Below are positions 24,752 through 34,121 of a DNA stretch of 64,000 nt, piece after piece (the stretch's first letter is position 1; each line of letters starts with the position of its first letter). Both the position numbers and the translations under genes were made by a program. Below the pieces are notes generated by a model. The model was not told where the DNA came from and searched no databases. It worked only from the letters and a program-made list of their open reading frames with translations. Source of the DNA: Frigidibacter sp. SD6-1 (lineage in GTDB: Bacteria; Pseudomonadota; Alphaproteobacteria; Rhodobacterales; Rhodobacteraceae); assembly GCF_030143255.1 (NCBI RefSeq), contig NZ_JARJNR010000009.1:1-64000 (forward strand), given 5' to 3'.

Positions 24752-24922
24752 GATCTGCCCTTTCGCCTGTCCGGCGGTCGCCCGCTTCCGGCGCCGCCCT
24801 GGAAACAATGATGCCGTGCGCGCTTCGCAGGCGCAATGGCGGGCGCAAACAAGCGCGCGCCGTCGCCGCCATCCGGCAGCGATTCGGCGGAAGACCGCCT
24901 TCGGAAGCGGCCTGGTCGGCGC

Positions 24923-25339
24923 TCAGCGCTGGCCCCTGACACGCTCGGCACTCTCCAGGAGCAGCGCCTCACGCTCGCCCATCCTCAGGCCGAGGCAGCC
25001 GAGATATTCGATATCCGAGGCCTGCCCGCCGCCAAGTTCCGCCGCCGACGCCTGACAATCGGCCTCAAGTTGCGCATCCCAGGCCGCCTGATCGGCCAGA
25101 ATTGCCTCGTCCGACGGAACCGGAACCGAGCCTTTCGCCGGATCGCTCTCGGCGGCCGCCTGCCGCAGCGCCTGCAGCGCGGCCTTCATCCGCTCCTCCG
25201 CCCGAACAAGCAGGGCGCGATTGCACTCCATCATGTCGGAATGGGTCACCGGGCTTTGGCATTCCGGCGGCGGGGCATCCTCGGCAAGCGCCGGGGCGGC
25301 AAGCAGCGTGAAGGTGAGGGCGATCAGGTTCTTGCACAT
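24923..25339 (-). CDS. Periplasmic LprI/DUF1311-like protein
   Basis: A 138-residue secreted protein with signal [20 protein letters not shown]. The mature domain shows the DUF1311 (lysozyme-inhibitor LprI-like) spacing: [22 protein letters not shown], then [14 protein letters not shown] and [14 protein letters not shown], with four cysteines able to form two disulfides. Family members bind or inhibit lysozyme in some species, but most are uncharacterised. Divergent from pyrC. Confidence 0.82.
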   Translation of the reverse strand: MCKNLIALTFTLLAAPALAEDAPPPECQSPVTHSDMMECNRALLVRAEERMKAALQALRQAAAESDPAKGSVPVPSDEAILADQAAWDAQLEADCQASAAELGGGQASDIEYLGCLGLRMGEREALLLESAERVRGQR

Positions 25340-25468
25340 CGGGGGGCCTCTTTTCCCTCTGCTTTGCCGAGTACAGGCCCAGCTTCAAGTCGGGTTTTCC
25401 TGCCCATCGCTCGCTTGACGTCATCCCGAGACTGGAAATGCGCCCGCCGATCCTGTAGCGCTCGACCC

Positions 25469-26509
25469 ATGAGCCAGAGCCTGACGATCCGCCGCCCCGA
25501 CGACATGCACCTGCATCTGCGCGACGGCGCGATGCTGGAGGCTGTCCTGCCCGAAACCGCCCGCCATTTCGGCCGCGCCATCGTGATGCCGAACCTCGTG
25601 CCCCCCGTGGTGACCGGCGATCAGGCCCGCGCCTACCGCGACCGTATCCTGAAGGCGCTGCCCGAAGGCATGGCGTTCGAACCGCTGATGGTGCTCTACC
25701 TGACCGAGGCGACCGACCCGGACGATGTCGCGGCCGCCCACGCTTCAGGCCTCGTCAAGGCGGTGAAGCTTTATCCCGCCGGCGCCACCACCAATTCGCA
25801 ATCGGGCGTCACCGACTTCGACAAGGTCCGCCATGTGCTGGAACGGATGGCGGAAATCGGCCTGCCCCTCTGCGTGCATGGCGAGGTCACTGACCCGGCC
25901 GTCGACATCTTCGACCGCGAGGCGGTCTTCATCGACCGGGTGCTGGACCCGATCCGCCGCGCGACCCCGGGCCTGCGCGTCGTGATGGAACATATCACCA
26001 CCGAGGAAGGCGTGGCCTATGCGGCCGCAGGGGGCGAAACGCTCGGCGCGACGATCACGACCCATCACCTGATCATCAACCGCAATCATATCCTCGCGGG
26101 CGGCATCCGGCCGCATTACTACTGCCTGCCCGTCGCCAAGCGCGAGAAGCACCGGTTGGCGCTGCGCCGGGCCGCAACCTCGGGCGATCCGCGCTTCTTC
26201 CTCGGCACCGATTCCGCGCCCCATGCCGATCACCTGAAGGAACAGGCCTGCGGTTGCGCGGGCTGTTTCACCGCGACCAACACGCTGTCGATCCTCGCCC
26301 ATGTGTTCGAGGAGGAGGGCGCGCTGGACCGGCTGGAAGCCTTCACCTCGCTCAATGGCGCGCGCTTCTACGGCCTTGTCCCCTCCGAGGACCGCATCAC
26401 CCTGACAAAGGGCGATGCCATCACCTACCCCGCCAAGATCGATACCGGCGCAGGGCCGGTCACCCTCTTCGACCCCGGCTTTGCCCTTCACTGGTCTGTC
26501 GCCGGTTGA
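25469..26509 (+). CDS. pyrC: Dihydroorotase, class II
   Basis: A 346-residue amidohydrolase, very near the length of E. coli PyrC. It has the N-terminal zinc motif [10 protein letters not shown], the carboxylated lysine in [13 protein letters not shown] (about K99), ligands in LCVHGEV and VMEHITT, and the catalytic Asp in LGTDSAPH. It closes carbamoyl aspartate to dihydroorotate in pyrimidine synthesis. It is followed 104 bases later by pyrE, separated by a large inverted repeat. Upstream it is divergent from the LprI-like gene. Confidence 0.96.
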   Translation: MSQSLTIRRPDDMHLHLRDGAMLEAVLPETARHFGRAIVMPNLVPPVVTGDQARAYRDRILKALPEGMAFEPLMVLYLTEATDPDDVAAAHASGLVKAVKLYPAGATTNSQSGVTDFDKVRHVLERMAEIGLPLCVHGEVTDPAVDIFDREAVFIDRVLDPIRRATPGLRVVMEHITTEEGVAYAAAGGETLGATITTHHLIINRNHILAGGIRPHYYCLPVAKREKHRLALRRAATSGDPRFFLGTDSAPHADHLKEQACGCAGCFTATNTLSILAHVFEEEGALDRLEAFTSLNGARFYGLVPSEDRITLTKGDAITYPAKIDTGAGPVTLFDPGFALHWSVAG

Positions 26510-26524
26510 CCTTTCACTGTGGCA

Positions 26525-26584
26525 CAAATATCCCCGCCGGAGGCTCCCTGCACCGAGGGCGGATGCCTCCGGCGGGAGTATTTG
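26525..26584. repeat. 20-bp imperfect inverted repeat between pyrC and pyrE
   Basis: The left arm is CAAATATCCCCGCCGGAGGC (26525-26544) and the right arm is its reverse complement with two changes (26565-26584); the loop is 20 bases. Each arm begins like the dispersed 3' repeat (CAAATA). It could end pyrC transcripts, stabilise them, or modulate pyrE. No leader peptide or T run points to classical pyrE attenuation. Confidence 0.72.
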
Positions 26585-26613
26585 GGCACAGAAGAAGCAG
26601 CGAGGCAGAGCCG

Positions 26614-27294
26614 ATGATTCCGAGTACCTTCCCGCCAAGGGATGAAATCGCCCGCCTGACCGCGCGCATGCTGCTGGAGATCAAGGCCGTCCATTTCAAC
26701 GCCGAGACGCCCTTCACACTCTCTTCCGGCCTGCCGTCGCCCACCTACATCGACTGCCGCAAGCTGATCTCCTACCCCCGCATCCGCTCGGTGCTGATGG
26801 ACTTTCTTGCCGTCACGGTGATGCGCGACGCGGGTTTCGAGGCCTTCGACAATATCGCGGGCGGCGAGACGGCGGGTATCCCCTTCGCCGCCATGGTCGC
26901 CGAACGGCTGGCGCTGCCGATGACCTATGTGAGAAAGAAGCCGAAAGGCTACGGCCGCAATGCCCGCATCGAGGGCGCGATGAGCGAGGGCCAGCGCGTT
27001 CTTCTGGTCGAGGATCTGACCACGGATGGCGGCTCGAAGCTGTCCTTCGTCGACGCGATCCGCGACACGGGCGCCAGCTGCGCCCATACGGCGGTGATCT
27101 TCTACTACGGCATCTTCCCCGAAACCGTCGACGTTCTGGGCAAGCATGGCGTCGCGCTGCATTATCTCTGCACCTGGTGGGACGTGCTGGCCGAGGCGCG
27201 CGCGCAAGGCGCCTTCGACGAAAAGACCCTCGGTGAGGTCGAGGCCTTCCTGACCAATCCCCGCCCCTGGCAGGAGGCGCGGTCGGCCAGATAG
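26614..27294 (+). CDS. pyrE: Orotate phosphoribosyltransferase
   Basis: A 226-residue type I phosphoribosyltransferase that joins orotate to PRPP to make OMP. The PRPP-binding loop is [17 protein letters not shown], and the flexible loop includes [31 protein letters not shown] is the family N-terminal orotate region. The longer open frame upstream lies inside pyrC and the inverted repeat; ATG 26614 with a GAGGC site is the sensible start. Next step after pyrC except for pyrD, which is not here. Confidence 0.95.
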   Translation: MIPSTFPPRDEIARLTARMLLEIKAVHFNAETPFTLSSGLPSPTYIDCRKLISYPRIRSVLMDFLAVTVMRDAGFEAFDNIAGGETAGIPFAAMVAERLALPMTYVRKKPKGYGRNARIEGAMSEGQRVLLVEDLTTDGGSKLSFVDAIRDTGASCAHTAVIFYYGIFPETVDVLGKHGVALHYLCTWWDVLAEARAQGAFDEKTLGEVEAFLTNPRPWQEARSAR

Positions 27295-27402
27295 CGCCGC
27301 CCCGCAAGATTCCTGTGGAAGCGGCCTGTGGGCAGACACTGGATAACTCTTGCGAGACTCGGCTCCGCTTGTGTGGGCCGACTATGAAGGCACCAGATCA
27401 TG

Positions 27403-27411
27403 TGGTATGAT
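27403..27411 (+). promoter_or_regulatory. Candidate extended -10 promoter for dnaB
   Basis: TGGTATGAT resembles an extended -10 element (TGn then TATGAT) in the 222-base pyrE-dnaB spacer, about 106 bases upstream of the dnaB start. The -35 at the right spacing is poor (TATGAA). Nothing else is obvious in this spacer. Confidence 0.35.
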
Positions 27412-27516
27412 GACCTGCGCCACGAGGCGCTCCCAGGCTTGTCCACCGATCCGTCCAGTCTGCCAGAATCAGATTAACCCGCCTATGACGGACCGGGGAC
27501 AAAGAAGAGCTGAGGC

Positions 27517-29010
27517 ATGAGCGAACTGGCAACCTTGCGGCAGGTCCTGCCGTCGGCACCGGCGCCCGAGGGCGAGGTGCTACCGCATAATATCGAGGCC
27601 GAACAGCAATTGCTGGGCGCGATCCTGACCAACAACGACATCTACGACCGGATCGCCGCGATCGTGCGGGCCGACCATTTCTTCGATCCGGTCCATCAGC
27701 GCATCTTCGAGATCGCCATCGCCCGCATCCAGAAGAATGCGCTGGCCTCGCCGGTGACGCTGAAAGGCTATCTGGAGGAAGACCCGGGCCTGAAGGAACT
27801 GGGCGGCCCGGCCTATCTCGCACGGATCGCCGGCGCGGCCATCTCGGCCTATGCGGCGCGCGATTATGCCCAGATGATCCATGACCTTGCGGTCCGGCGC
27901 GAGCTCATGGGCCTCGGTCGCGACATCACCGCGCGCGCCCAGGTGATCGAGGTCGACAATGATCCCAAGGACCAGATCACCGAGGCCGAACAAAGACTTT
28001 ACCAGCTGGCCGAACAGGGCACGGTCGAAAAAGGCTTCGTCTCGTTCCTGAAGGCCACGACCGAGGCGGTGCAATCGGCGCTTGCCGCCTATCAGCGCGA
28101 CGGCGCGCTCTCGGGCATCTCGACGGGCCTTGCCGATCTCGACAAGAAGCTCGGGGGGCTCCACCCGTCCGACCTTCTGATCCTCGCCGGGCGGCCCTCG
28201 ATGGGCAAGACCTCGCTTGCCACGAACATCGCCTTCAACATCGCCAAGGCCTACAAGAAGGGCAAGAAGCCCGACGGCACCGAAGGCGCGGTCAATGGCG
28301 GGGTCGTGGGCTTCTTCTCGCTCGAGATGTCGTCCGAACAGCTGGCCGCCCGTATCCTGTCGGAAGCCTCCGAAGTGCCCTCCGAACAGATCCGCCGCGG
28401 CGACATGACGGAACAGGAATTCCGCCGCTTCGTCGAGGCGGCGAAGGCCTTGGAGACCTGCCCGCTCTATATCGACGACACGCCCGCGCTTCCCATCAGT
28501 CAGGTCGCCGCCCGCTGCCGCCGCCTGAAGCGCACCCATGGGCTCGACGTCGTCTTCGTCGACTACCTCCAGCTTCTGCGCGGCACCGGGAAGGGTGACA
28601 ACCGCGTGCAGGAAATCGCAGAAATCTCCATGGGTCTCAAGGCCCTGGCCAAGGAACTCAGCATACCCGTCGTGGCGCTTTCCCAGCTCTCCCGCCAGGT
28701 CGAAAGCCGCGAGGACAAGCGCCCGCAACTGTCCGACCTTCGGGAATCCGGCTCGATCGAGCAGGACGCCGACGTCGTGATGTTCGTCTTCCGCGAGGAA
28801 TATTACAAGGAACGCGAGAAACCGGGCGATCATGACCTTGAAGGCATGGCCAAATGGCAGGAGATCATGGAACAGGTCCATGGCAAGGCCGAGGTCATCA
28901 TCGGCAAGCAGCGCCACGGGCCGATCGGCACGGTGGAACTGTCGTTCGAAGGCCGCTTCACCCGCTTCGGCAATCTGGTGAAACCCTGGCAACAGGGCGA
29001 CAGCTTCTAA
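27517..29010 (+). CDS. dnaB: Replicative DNA helicase
   Basis: A 497-residue hexameric helicase. The N-terminal primase-interacting domain spans about residues 20-125 ([19 protein letters not shown]), and the RecA-like domain follows, with Walker [11 protein letters not shown] (about 224-233), Walker [11 protein letters not shown] and the C-terminal [12 protein letters not shown] arginine-finger region. No intein interrupts it. It stands alone at a replication-neutral place: I see no DnaA-box cluster around it. Ends at a copy of the dispersed repeat. Confidence 0.97.
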   Translation: MSELATLRQVLPSAPAPEGEVLPHNIEAEQQLLGAILTNNDIYDRIAAIVRADHFFDPVHQRIFEIAIARIQKNALASPVTLKGYLEEDPGLKELGGPAYLARIAGAAISAYAARDYAQMIHDLAVRRELMGLGRDITARAQVIEVDNDPKDQITEAEQRLYQLAEQGTVEKGFVSFLKATTEAVQSALAAYQRDGALSGISTGLADLDKKLGGLHPSDLLILAGRPSMGKTSLATNIAFNIAKAYKKGKKPDGTEGAVNGGVVGFFSLEMSSEQLAARILSEASEVPSEQIRRGDMTEQEFRRFVEAAKALETCPLYIDDTPALPISQVAARCRRLKRTHGLDVVFVDYLQLLRGTGKGDNRVQEIAEISMGLKALAKELSIPVVALSQLSRQVESREDKRPQLSDLRESGSIEQDADVVMFVFREEYYKEREKPGDHDLEGMAKWQEIMEQVHGKAEVIIGKQRHGPIGTVELSFEGRFTRFGNLVKPWQQGDSF

Positions 29011-29047
29011 GGGCGGCCGCCGGCCTCAAGATACCGGCGAACCCTTT

Positions 29048-29073
29048 CATCTTGGCCCAAATACCTCGGGGGG
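29048..29073 (+). repeat. Dispersed 3'-end repeat, copy 2
   Basis: CATCTTGG, two variable bases (CC), CAAATACCTCGGGGGG, starting 38 bases after the dnaB stop and followed by a G/C-rich run similar to copy 1 (TGCGGGGGGCTGGCCC). Same orientation relative to the upstream gene as the other copies. Confidence 0.78.
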
Positions 29074-29156
29074 TGCGGGGGGCTGGCCCTCCGCCCTCAT
29101 CCCGGCGGCTTCGAAAGACACTTGACCTCCGTCGCAGGACCGTCAAAACCCCCGCC

Positions 29157-30224
29157 ATGGCTTCCGGCATCCTCGACATCGACCTCGACGCGATCACCGC
29201 CAACTGGCGGGCGCTCGATGCCATGTCGCCCGCCCATGTCCAGACCGCCGTGATGGTCAAGGCCGATGGCTACGGGCTCGGCGCCGCACCGATCGCACGG
29301 GCGCTGATGGCGGCGGGCGCGCGGCGTTTCTTCGTGGCGCTGACCGAGGAAGGCGTGGCGCTCCGCCTCGCCCTTGGTCCGGAGGCTGAGATCAATATCC
29401 TGTCGGGCCATATGGAGGGCGATACCGCCCGTATCGGCGCCTTCGACCTCGTGCCGATGCTGAACAGCCGCGCCCAGGTCGAGCGGCATTTCTCGGAACT
29501 TCCAAATCACCCGTTCGGCATCCAGCTGGAAACCGGGATGAACCGGCTCGGCATCGACGCGGCCGACTGGCGGCTGATGGCCCCCTCGGTCCTGGCGCAC
29601 GGGCCCCGGCTCCTCATGTCGCACATGGCCTGTGCAGACGAGCCGGGCCACCCGCTGAACGACCGCCAGCTGGAAACCTTCCGCCAGATGACCGACGGCA
29701 CCGGCGTCGCGCGGTCCTTTTCGGCCACCGGCGGCATCCTTCTGGGCCGCCAATATGATTTCGACCTGACCCGCCCCGGCATCGGCCTTTACGGCGGCGC
29801 GCCCTTCACCGACGCCCGCCCGGTCGTGAAACTTTCGCTGCCGGTCGTGCAGGTCCGCACGCTCTCGCCCGGCGACACGGTGGGCTACAATGCGACATGG
29901 CAGGCGACGGCCCCCGCCCGGATCGCGACGCTGGCGGCGGGCTATGCCGACGGTCTATTCCGGGCGCTGTCGAACCGCGCCACCCTCTACCACGGCGAAA
30001 CCCCCTGCCCGCTCGTTGGCCGCGTGTCGATGGACCTCGTGACTGTGGATGTCACGGCCGCCGACGGCACACCCGAAACGCTCGACCTGCTCTGCCCCGC
30101 CCAGACCATCGACGACCTCGCCCGTGCCGCCGGCACCATCGGCTACGAGATCCTGACAGCGCTCGGCCAGCGCTATTCGCGCAATTACATGCGCGGCACC
30201 CGGCGCGCGGAAGAGGCCGCCTGA
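29157..30224 (+). CDS. alr: Alanine racemase
   Basis: A 355-residue fold type III PLP enzyme that makes D-alanine for peptidoglycan. The PLP lysine is K35 in AVMVKADGYGLGA, the catalytic tyrosine is Y244 in TVGYNATW, and GRVSMDLVTVDV with the C-terminal YEILTALGQRYSRNY complete the pattern. There is no obvious Shine-Dalgarno before ATG 29157, though the conserved sequence starts there. The mlaE-like gene begins one base after the stop, so they are probably co-transcribed. Confidence 0.95.
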   Translation: MASGILDIDLDAITANWRALDAMSPAHVQTAVMVKADGYGLGAAPIARALMAAGARRFFVALTEEGVALRLALGPEAEINILSGHMEGDTARIGAFDLVPMLNSRAQVERHFSELPNHPFGIQLETGMNRLGIDAADWRLMAPSVLAHGPRLLMSHMACADEPGHPLNDRQLETFRQMTDGTGVARSFSATGGILLGRQYDFDLTRPGIGLYGGAPFTDARPVVKLSLPVVQVRTLSPGDTVGYNATWQATAPARIATLAAGYADGLFRALSNRATLYHGETPCPLVGRVSMDLVTVDVTAADGTPETLDLLCPAQTIDDLARAAGTIGYEILTALGQRYSRNYMRGTRRAEEAA

Positions 30225-30225
30225 C

Positions 30226-31008
30226 ATGTCGCTCCTGTCGCCCCTCGCCGCCCTCGGCCGCCTGACGCAAGGCGCGCTCGCCACCATCGGGCGCATCGCA
30301 CTCTTCGCCGCCGACGCCGTCAGCCACCTGTTCCGCCCGCCCTTCTACCCGCGCGAATTCCTCGTGGCACTCCTGCAGATCGGCTGGTTCAGCCTGCCGG
30401 TCGTCGGCATGACCGCCCTTTTCACCGGCGGCGCGCTTGCCCTGCAAATCTACGCGGGCGGCGCGCGTTTCTCGGCCGAGGCCGTCGTCCCCTCGATCAC
30501 CGCCATCGGCATGGTGCGCGAGCTTGGCCCCGTCCTCGGCGGCCTGATGGTGGCGGCGCGGGTCGCTTCCTCGATCGCGGCCGAGGTCGGCACGATGAAG
30601 GTGACCGAACAGATCGACGCGCTCGTCACCCTCTCCACCCATCCGATGAAATATCTGACCGTGCCGCGCATGCTGGCCGCTACGCTCGCCGTGCCGGTCC
30701 TCGTGGCGGTCGGCGATTCCATCGGCATCTTCGGCGGCTATCTCGTCGGCGTGAACCGGCTGGGCTTCAACCCGGCGACCTACCTTGCCAATACCCGCGC
30801 TTACCTCGAGGCCTTCGACATCATCTCGGGCCTGATGAAGGGCGCGGCCTTCGGCTTCATCATCGCGATCTGCGGCTGCTTCTACGGGATGAACTCCGCG
30901 CGCGGCGCGCAAGGCGTGGGCCGGGCGACGAAATCCGCCGTCGTCGCGGCGTCGGTCCTGATCCTTGCAGCCAACTACCTGATGACGGAGGTCTTTTTCT
31001 CCGCATGA
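30226..31008 (+). CDS. mlaE: MlaE-family ABC transporter permease
   Basis: A 260-residue inner-membrane permease with five to six hydrophobic segments. VRELGPVLGGLMVAARVAS and EVGTMKVTEQIDALVTLSTHP are the MlaE/TTG2B signature; the latter is the coupling region. It should pair with the ATPase gene that overlaps its end. Together they would move phospholipids (or toluene-like compounds) between membranes. The usual MlaD (MCE) substrate-binding gene does not follow, so it must be encoded elsewhere if required. Confidence 0.92.
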   Translation: MSLLSPLAALGRLTQGALATIGRIALFAADAVSHLFRPPFYPREFLVALLQIGWFSLPVVGMTALFTGGALALQIYAGGARFSAEAVVPSITAIGMVRELGPVLGGLMVAARVASSIAAEVGTMKVTEQIDALVTLSTHPMKYLTVPRMLAATLAVPVLVAVGDSIGIFGGYLVGVNRLGFNPATYLANTRAYLEAFDIISGLMKGAAFGFIIAICGCFYGMNSARGAQGVGRATKSAVVAASVLILAANYLMTEVFFSA

Positions 31009-31757
31009 TCGAGCTTCGGGGCGTCAGGAAAAGTTTCGGTCCGAACCATGTCCTGCAGGGCGTGGACCTGACCGTTGCGCGCGGCCAGTCGATGGTGATC
31101 ATCGGCGGCTCGGGCACCGGCAAGTCGGTGCTTTTGAAATGCGTGCTCGGCCTTGTCACGCCGGACGCCGGCCAGATACGCGTCGACGGCCAGCCCGCCA
31201 CCACGAAGGGCGCGGGCCGCGAGGCCTTCCTCGACCGGTTCGGCATGCTCTTTCAGGGCGGCGCCCTCTTCGACAGCCTGCCGGTCTGGCAGAATGTCGC
31301 CTTCCGGCTCCTCCGCGGTCAGAAGAAACGCCCCAGGGATGAAGCCCGCGCCATCGCCATCGAGAAGCTGCGCCGGGTGGGGCTGAAGGAACAGGTGGCC
31401 GACCTCTTCCCCGCCGAGCTTTCCGGTGGCATGCAGAAACGCGTAGGCCTCGCCCGCGCCATCGCCGCCGAGCCCGAAATCATCTTCTTCGACGAGCCGA
31501 CGACCGGCCTCGACCCGATCATGGCGGGCGTCATCAACGATCTGATCCGCGAGATCGTGACCGAGATCGGCGCAACCGCGATGACCATCACCCATGACAT
31601 GACCTCGGTCCGCGCCATCGCCGACCGGGTGGCGATGCTGCATGGCGGCGTGATCCGCTGGACCGGGCCGATTGCGGAAATGGATTTGACGCCAGACCCT
31701 TACGTCGATCAGTTCATCCACGGCCGCGCCACGGGCCCGATCGAATCCGTACGCTGA
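31005..31757 (+). CDS. mlaF: MlaF-family ABC transporter ATP-binding protein
   Basis: A 250-residue ABC ATPase: Walker A IIGGSGTGKSVLLKCVLGL, signature LSGGMQKRVGLARA, Walker B IIFFDEPTTGLDP, and the H-loop of ITHDMTSV. Starts in an ATGA overlap with the mlaE stop, so translation is coupled. The C-terminal tail ends in DQFIHGRATGPIESV, typical of MlaF. It energises the MlaE permease in lipid transport at the inner membrane. Confidence 0.93.
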   Translation: MIELRGVRKSFGPNHVLQGVDLTVARGQSMVIIGGSGTGKSVLLKCVLGLVTPDAGQIRVDGQPATTKGAGREAFLDRFGMLFQGGALFDSLPVWQNVAFRLLRGQKKRPRDEARAIAIEKLRRVGLKEQVADLFPAELSGGMQKRVGLARAIAAEPEIIFFDEPTTGLDPIMAGVINDLIREIVTEIGATAMTITHDMTSVRAIADRVAMLHGGVIRWTGPIAEMDLTPDPYVDQFIHGRATGPIESVR

Positions 31758-31839
31758 GCCCCGAAGAACGCCCGGCATTTGACGGGCCTGACCTTTGCCG
31801 CTACCCTGCGCCAAGGTCAGGACGGAACGCCCGCGCACC

Positions 31840-32187
31840 ATGATCATCAAGGCTTCGACGGTCGCCGTCCTTCTCATCAGCCTCATTCTCTGTCTGCCAC
31901 CCTATCTGGTGCTGCGCCTCTTCGCGCGCTTCTACAAGCGCGCCCGGCGCCGCAATATCAACCGCAAACGTTATCTTGTCGGCATGGCAGCCGCCCTTCT
32001 GGCGCTCGGCTTCAATGTTTTCGCCTTTCTCGGCATTTCCGCTTCGGTCGCACAGGGCAAGTCTGTCTATGGCACGATGAGCTCCATCGCCGTTGCCATC
32101 GCCTGGGTCTCGTTCTGGCTCTGGCTTTTCCTCGCCTTCGCCTTCAACCGCGACATTGCCCGGCGCCCGCAGGCGGGTGACGAATGA
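31840..32187 (+). CDS. Small inner-membrane protein, three predicted helices
   Basis: A 115-residue hydrophobic protein with membrane segments at about residues 7-25, 46-66 and 79-103, separated by a strongly basic loop (KRARRRNINRKR). No named family is recognised. It overlaps the pqiA-like gene by ATGA and lies downstream of mlaEF, so it may be part of an envelope-lipid operon. The ribosome site is weak (GGACGGAA too far upstream), and the start is chosen because it begins the first helix. Confidence 0.7.
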   Translation: MIIKASTVAVLLISLILCLPPYLVLRLFARFYKRARRRNINRKRYLVGMAAALLALGFNVFAFLGISASVAQGKSVYGTMSSIAVAIAWVSFWLWLFLAFAFNRDIARRPQAGDE

Positions 32188-32636
32188 CCCGCCTCACGCC
32201 GCTGGCACTCGCCAATCTGGCACTCCTCATCCTCTTCCCGCTCAGCTGGGTGGCGCCGCTTCTGCGCGCGGGCTGGCTGCCGTTATTCGAGCTTGACGAA
32301 ATCTCGGTCCTGACCGGCCTGCAGGCGATCTGGGAAAAGGATGCGTTTCTGGCGCTTCTCGTCACCTTCCTTGCCCTCTTCGCGCCGATGGCCAAGACGC
32401 TCGGCCTCGCGCTTATCCATTTCCGCCTCGCCTCGCCGCGCCTCCTGCCGGTCCTGGAAACCCTCGGCCGCCTCGCCATGGCCGATGTCTTCCTCATCGC
32501 CCTCTATATCGTGCTCGCCAAGGGCGCCTTCGTCGGGCGGCTGGAAACCGCCTGGGGCCTCTATCTCTTCACCGCCTGCATCCTGGCGAGCCTCGCGATA
32601 TCGGCGGTCACCGCGCGCCGCCTTCACCGGGCGTGA
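32184..32636 (+). CDS. pqiA: PqiA-domain membrane protein
   Basis: A 150-residue protein with about four membrane helices, matching one PqiA (paraquat-inducible protein A) domain: LPLFELDEISVLTGLQAIWE, then FAPMAKTLGLALIHFRL and the conserved METLGRLAMADVFLIALYI-like stretch LETLGRLAMADVFLIALY. E. coli PqiA has two such domains; here there is one and no zinc-ribbon cysteines. PqiAB proteins act in membrane integrity with MCE-type lipid tunnels, which fits the mlaEF neighbours. Assignment to the domain is good, the process is inferred. Confidence 0.85.
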   Translation: MTRLTPLALANLALLILFPLSWVAPLLRAGWLPLFELDEISVLTGLQAIWEKDAFLALLVTFLALFAPMAKTLGLALIHFRLASPRLLPVLETLGRLAMADVFLIALYIVLAKGAFVGRLETAWGLYLFTACILASLAISAVTARRLHRA

Positions 32637-32655
32637 CCCTGCCCTCTTTCGTTGA

Positions 32656-32687
32656 CAAATATCCCGGGGTTTGGGGCAGAGCCCCAA
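32656..32687. terminator. 3'-repeat-like element with hairpin after pqiA
   Basis: CAAATATCCCGGGG begins 20 bases after the pqiA stop and is followed by TTGGGGC-AGA-GCCCCAA (32671-32687), a perfect 7-bp stem. This is a variant of the dispersed 3' repeat plus hairpin plan seen after VOC and the VWA gene. Confidence 0.6.
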
Positions 32688-32729
32688 TCCGCGCTTGCCC
32701 GCCCGCGCGGCGCACGCCATGAAAAGCGC

Positions 32730-34097
32730 ATGAGCAAATCCTCCCCCAGTTTCACCTGTTCCGCCTGCGGTGCCGTCCACAAGAAATGGGCCGGGCGCTG
32801 CGATGCCTGCGGCGCCTGGAATTCGATCGTCGAGGAGGCGCCGCTCTCGGCCGGCCCCGCCGCGAAAAGCCTTGGTGCCGCGCGCGGCCGCAAGGTTGCC
32901 CTGACCAGCCTGCAGGCCGACGAACCGCCGCCGCCGCGCACCGCCAGCGGAATGGACGAGTTCGACCGCGTCCTTGGCGGCGGGCTGGTGCCCGCGTCCG
33001 CGATCCTTGTCGGCGGCGATCCCGGCATCGGGAAATCGACGCTGCTTTTGCAGGCCACCGCCGCCTTCGCCCGCAAGGGGCTGAAATGCCTCTATATCTC
33101 CGGCGAGGAAGCCGCGGCCCAGGTCCGGATGCGCGCGCAGCGCCTCGGCCTTGCCGACGCGCCGGTGGGCCTTGGCGCCGAGACGAACCTCCGAGATATC
33201 CTGACCACGCTCGACGCCGAGCGCGCCGACCTTGTCATCATCGATTCGATCCAGACCCTCTGGGCCGACATGGTCGAGGCCGCGCCCGGCTCGGTCGCGC
33301 AGGTCCGCGCCGCCGCGCACGAGCTTGTCAGTTTCGCCAAGAAACGCGGCACCTCCGTCATCCTCGTCGGCCATGTGACGAAGGAAGGCCAGATCGCCGG
33401 ACCGCGCGTCGTCGAGCACATGGTCGATTGCGTCCTCTATTTCGAGGGCGAGCGCGGCCACCAGTTCCGCATCCTGCGCGCGGTCAAGAACCGTTTCGGC
33501 CCGGCCGACGAGATCGGCGTCTTCGAGATGACCGGCGCGGGCCTTGCCGAAGTGGCCAACCCTTCGGCCCTCTTCCTCTCTGAACGCGGACAGGCGAGCC
33601 CCGGCTCGGCGGTCTTCGCCGGGATCGAGGGCACCCGGCCTGTCCTCACCGAAATCCAGGCACTCGTCGCTCCCTCCACCCTCGGCACACCGCGCCGCAC
33701 GGTGGTGGGGCTCGACAGCGGCAGGCTCTCGACGATTCTCGCGGTACTGGAGGCGCGCTGCGGCATCCCCTTCACCGGCCTCGATGTCTTTCTCAATGTC
33801 GCGGGCGGGCTCAAGGTATCCGAACCCGCCGCCGATCTTGCCGTCGCCGCCGCCCTTCTCTCGGCGCGCGAAGATGTTTCCCTGCCGCCCGACATGGTGG
33901 TTTTCGGGGAAATTTCCCTCTCGGGCGCCCTCCGCCCGGTTTCGCAAACCGAAAACAGGTTGAAAGAAGCCCGAAAACTTGGTTTCTCACAGGCAGCGGC
34001 CCCCGAGAGGTCGAAGGCAGAAGGCGACGAGGGCATGAAGATGCGGAAATTCACCGATCTCACCGCCTTCGTGGGCGAGATGTTTGCGGCGGGCTGA
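32730..34097 (+). CDS. radA: DNA repair protein
   Basis: A 455-residue RadA. The N-terminal C4 zinc finger is FTCSACGAVHKKWAGRCDAC; the RecA-like core has Walker A VGGDPGIGKSTLLLQ and the RadA-specific KNRFG motif (RAVKNRFGPADEIGVFEM); a Lon-protease-like C-terminal domain follows (FTGLDVFLNVAGGLKVSEPA). It processes recombination intermediates. The frame is open 26 codons upstream within the repeat region, but ATG 32730 starts the conserved part. cvpA follows after 24 bases. Confidence 0.95.
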   Translation: MSKSSPSFTCSACGAVHKKWAGRCDACGAWNSIVEEAPLSAGPAAKSLGAARGRKVALTSLQADEPPPPRTASGMDEFDRVLGGGLVPASAILVGGDPGIGKSTLLLQATAAFARKGLKCLYISGEEAAAQVRMRAQRLGLADAPVGLGAETNLRDILTTLDAERADLVIIDSIQTLWADMVEAAPGSVAQVRAAAHELVSFAKKRGTSVILVGHVTKEGQIAGPRVVEHMVDCVLYFEGERGHQFRILRAVKNRFGPADEIGVFEMTGAGLAEVANPSALFLSERGQASPGSAVFAGIEGTRPVLTEIQALVAPSTLGTPRRTVVGLDSGRLSTILAVLEARCGIPFTGLDVFLNVAGGLKVSEPAADLAVAAALLSAREDVSLPPDMVVFGEISLSGALRPVSQTENRLKEARKLGFSQAAAPERSKAEGDEGMKMRKFTDLTAFVGEMFAAG

Positions 34098-34121
34098 GCC
34101 CCCGGGAGAGTAGGGACAGGT

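Noticed and set aside
27295-27516. Replication origin or DnaA-box cluster upstream of dnaB
   Set aside because: TGGATAACT and TTGTCCACC are only loosely like DnaA boxes, there is no repeated perfect box and no AT-rich unwinding region.
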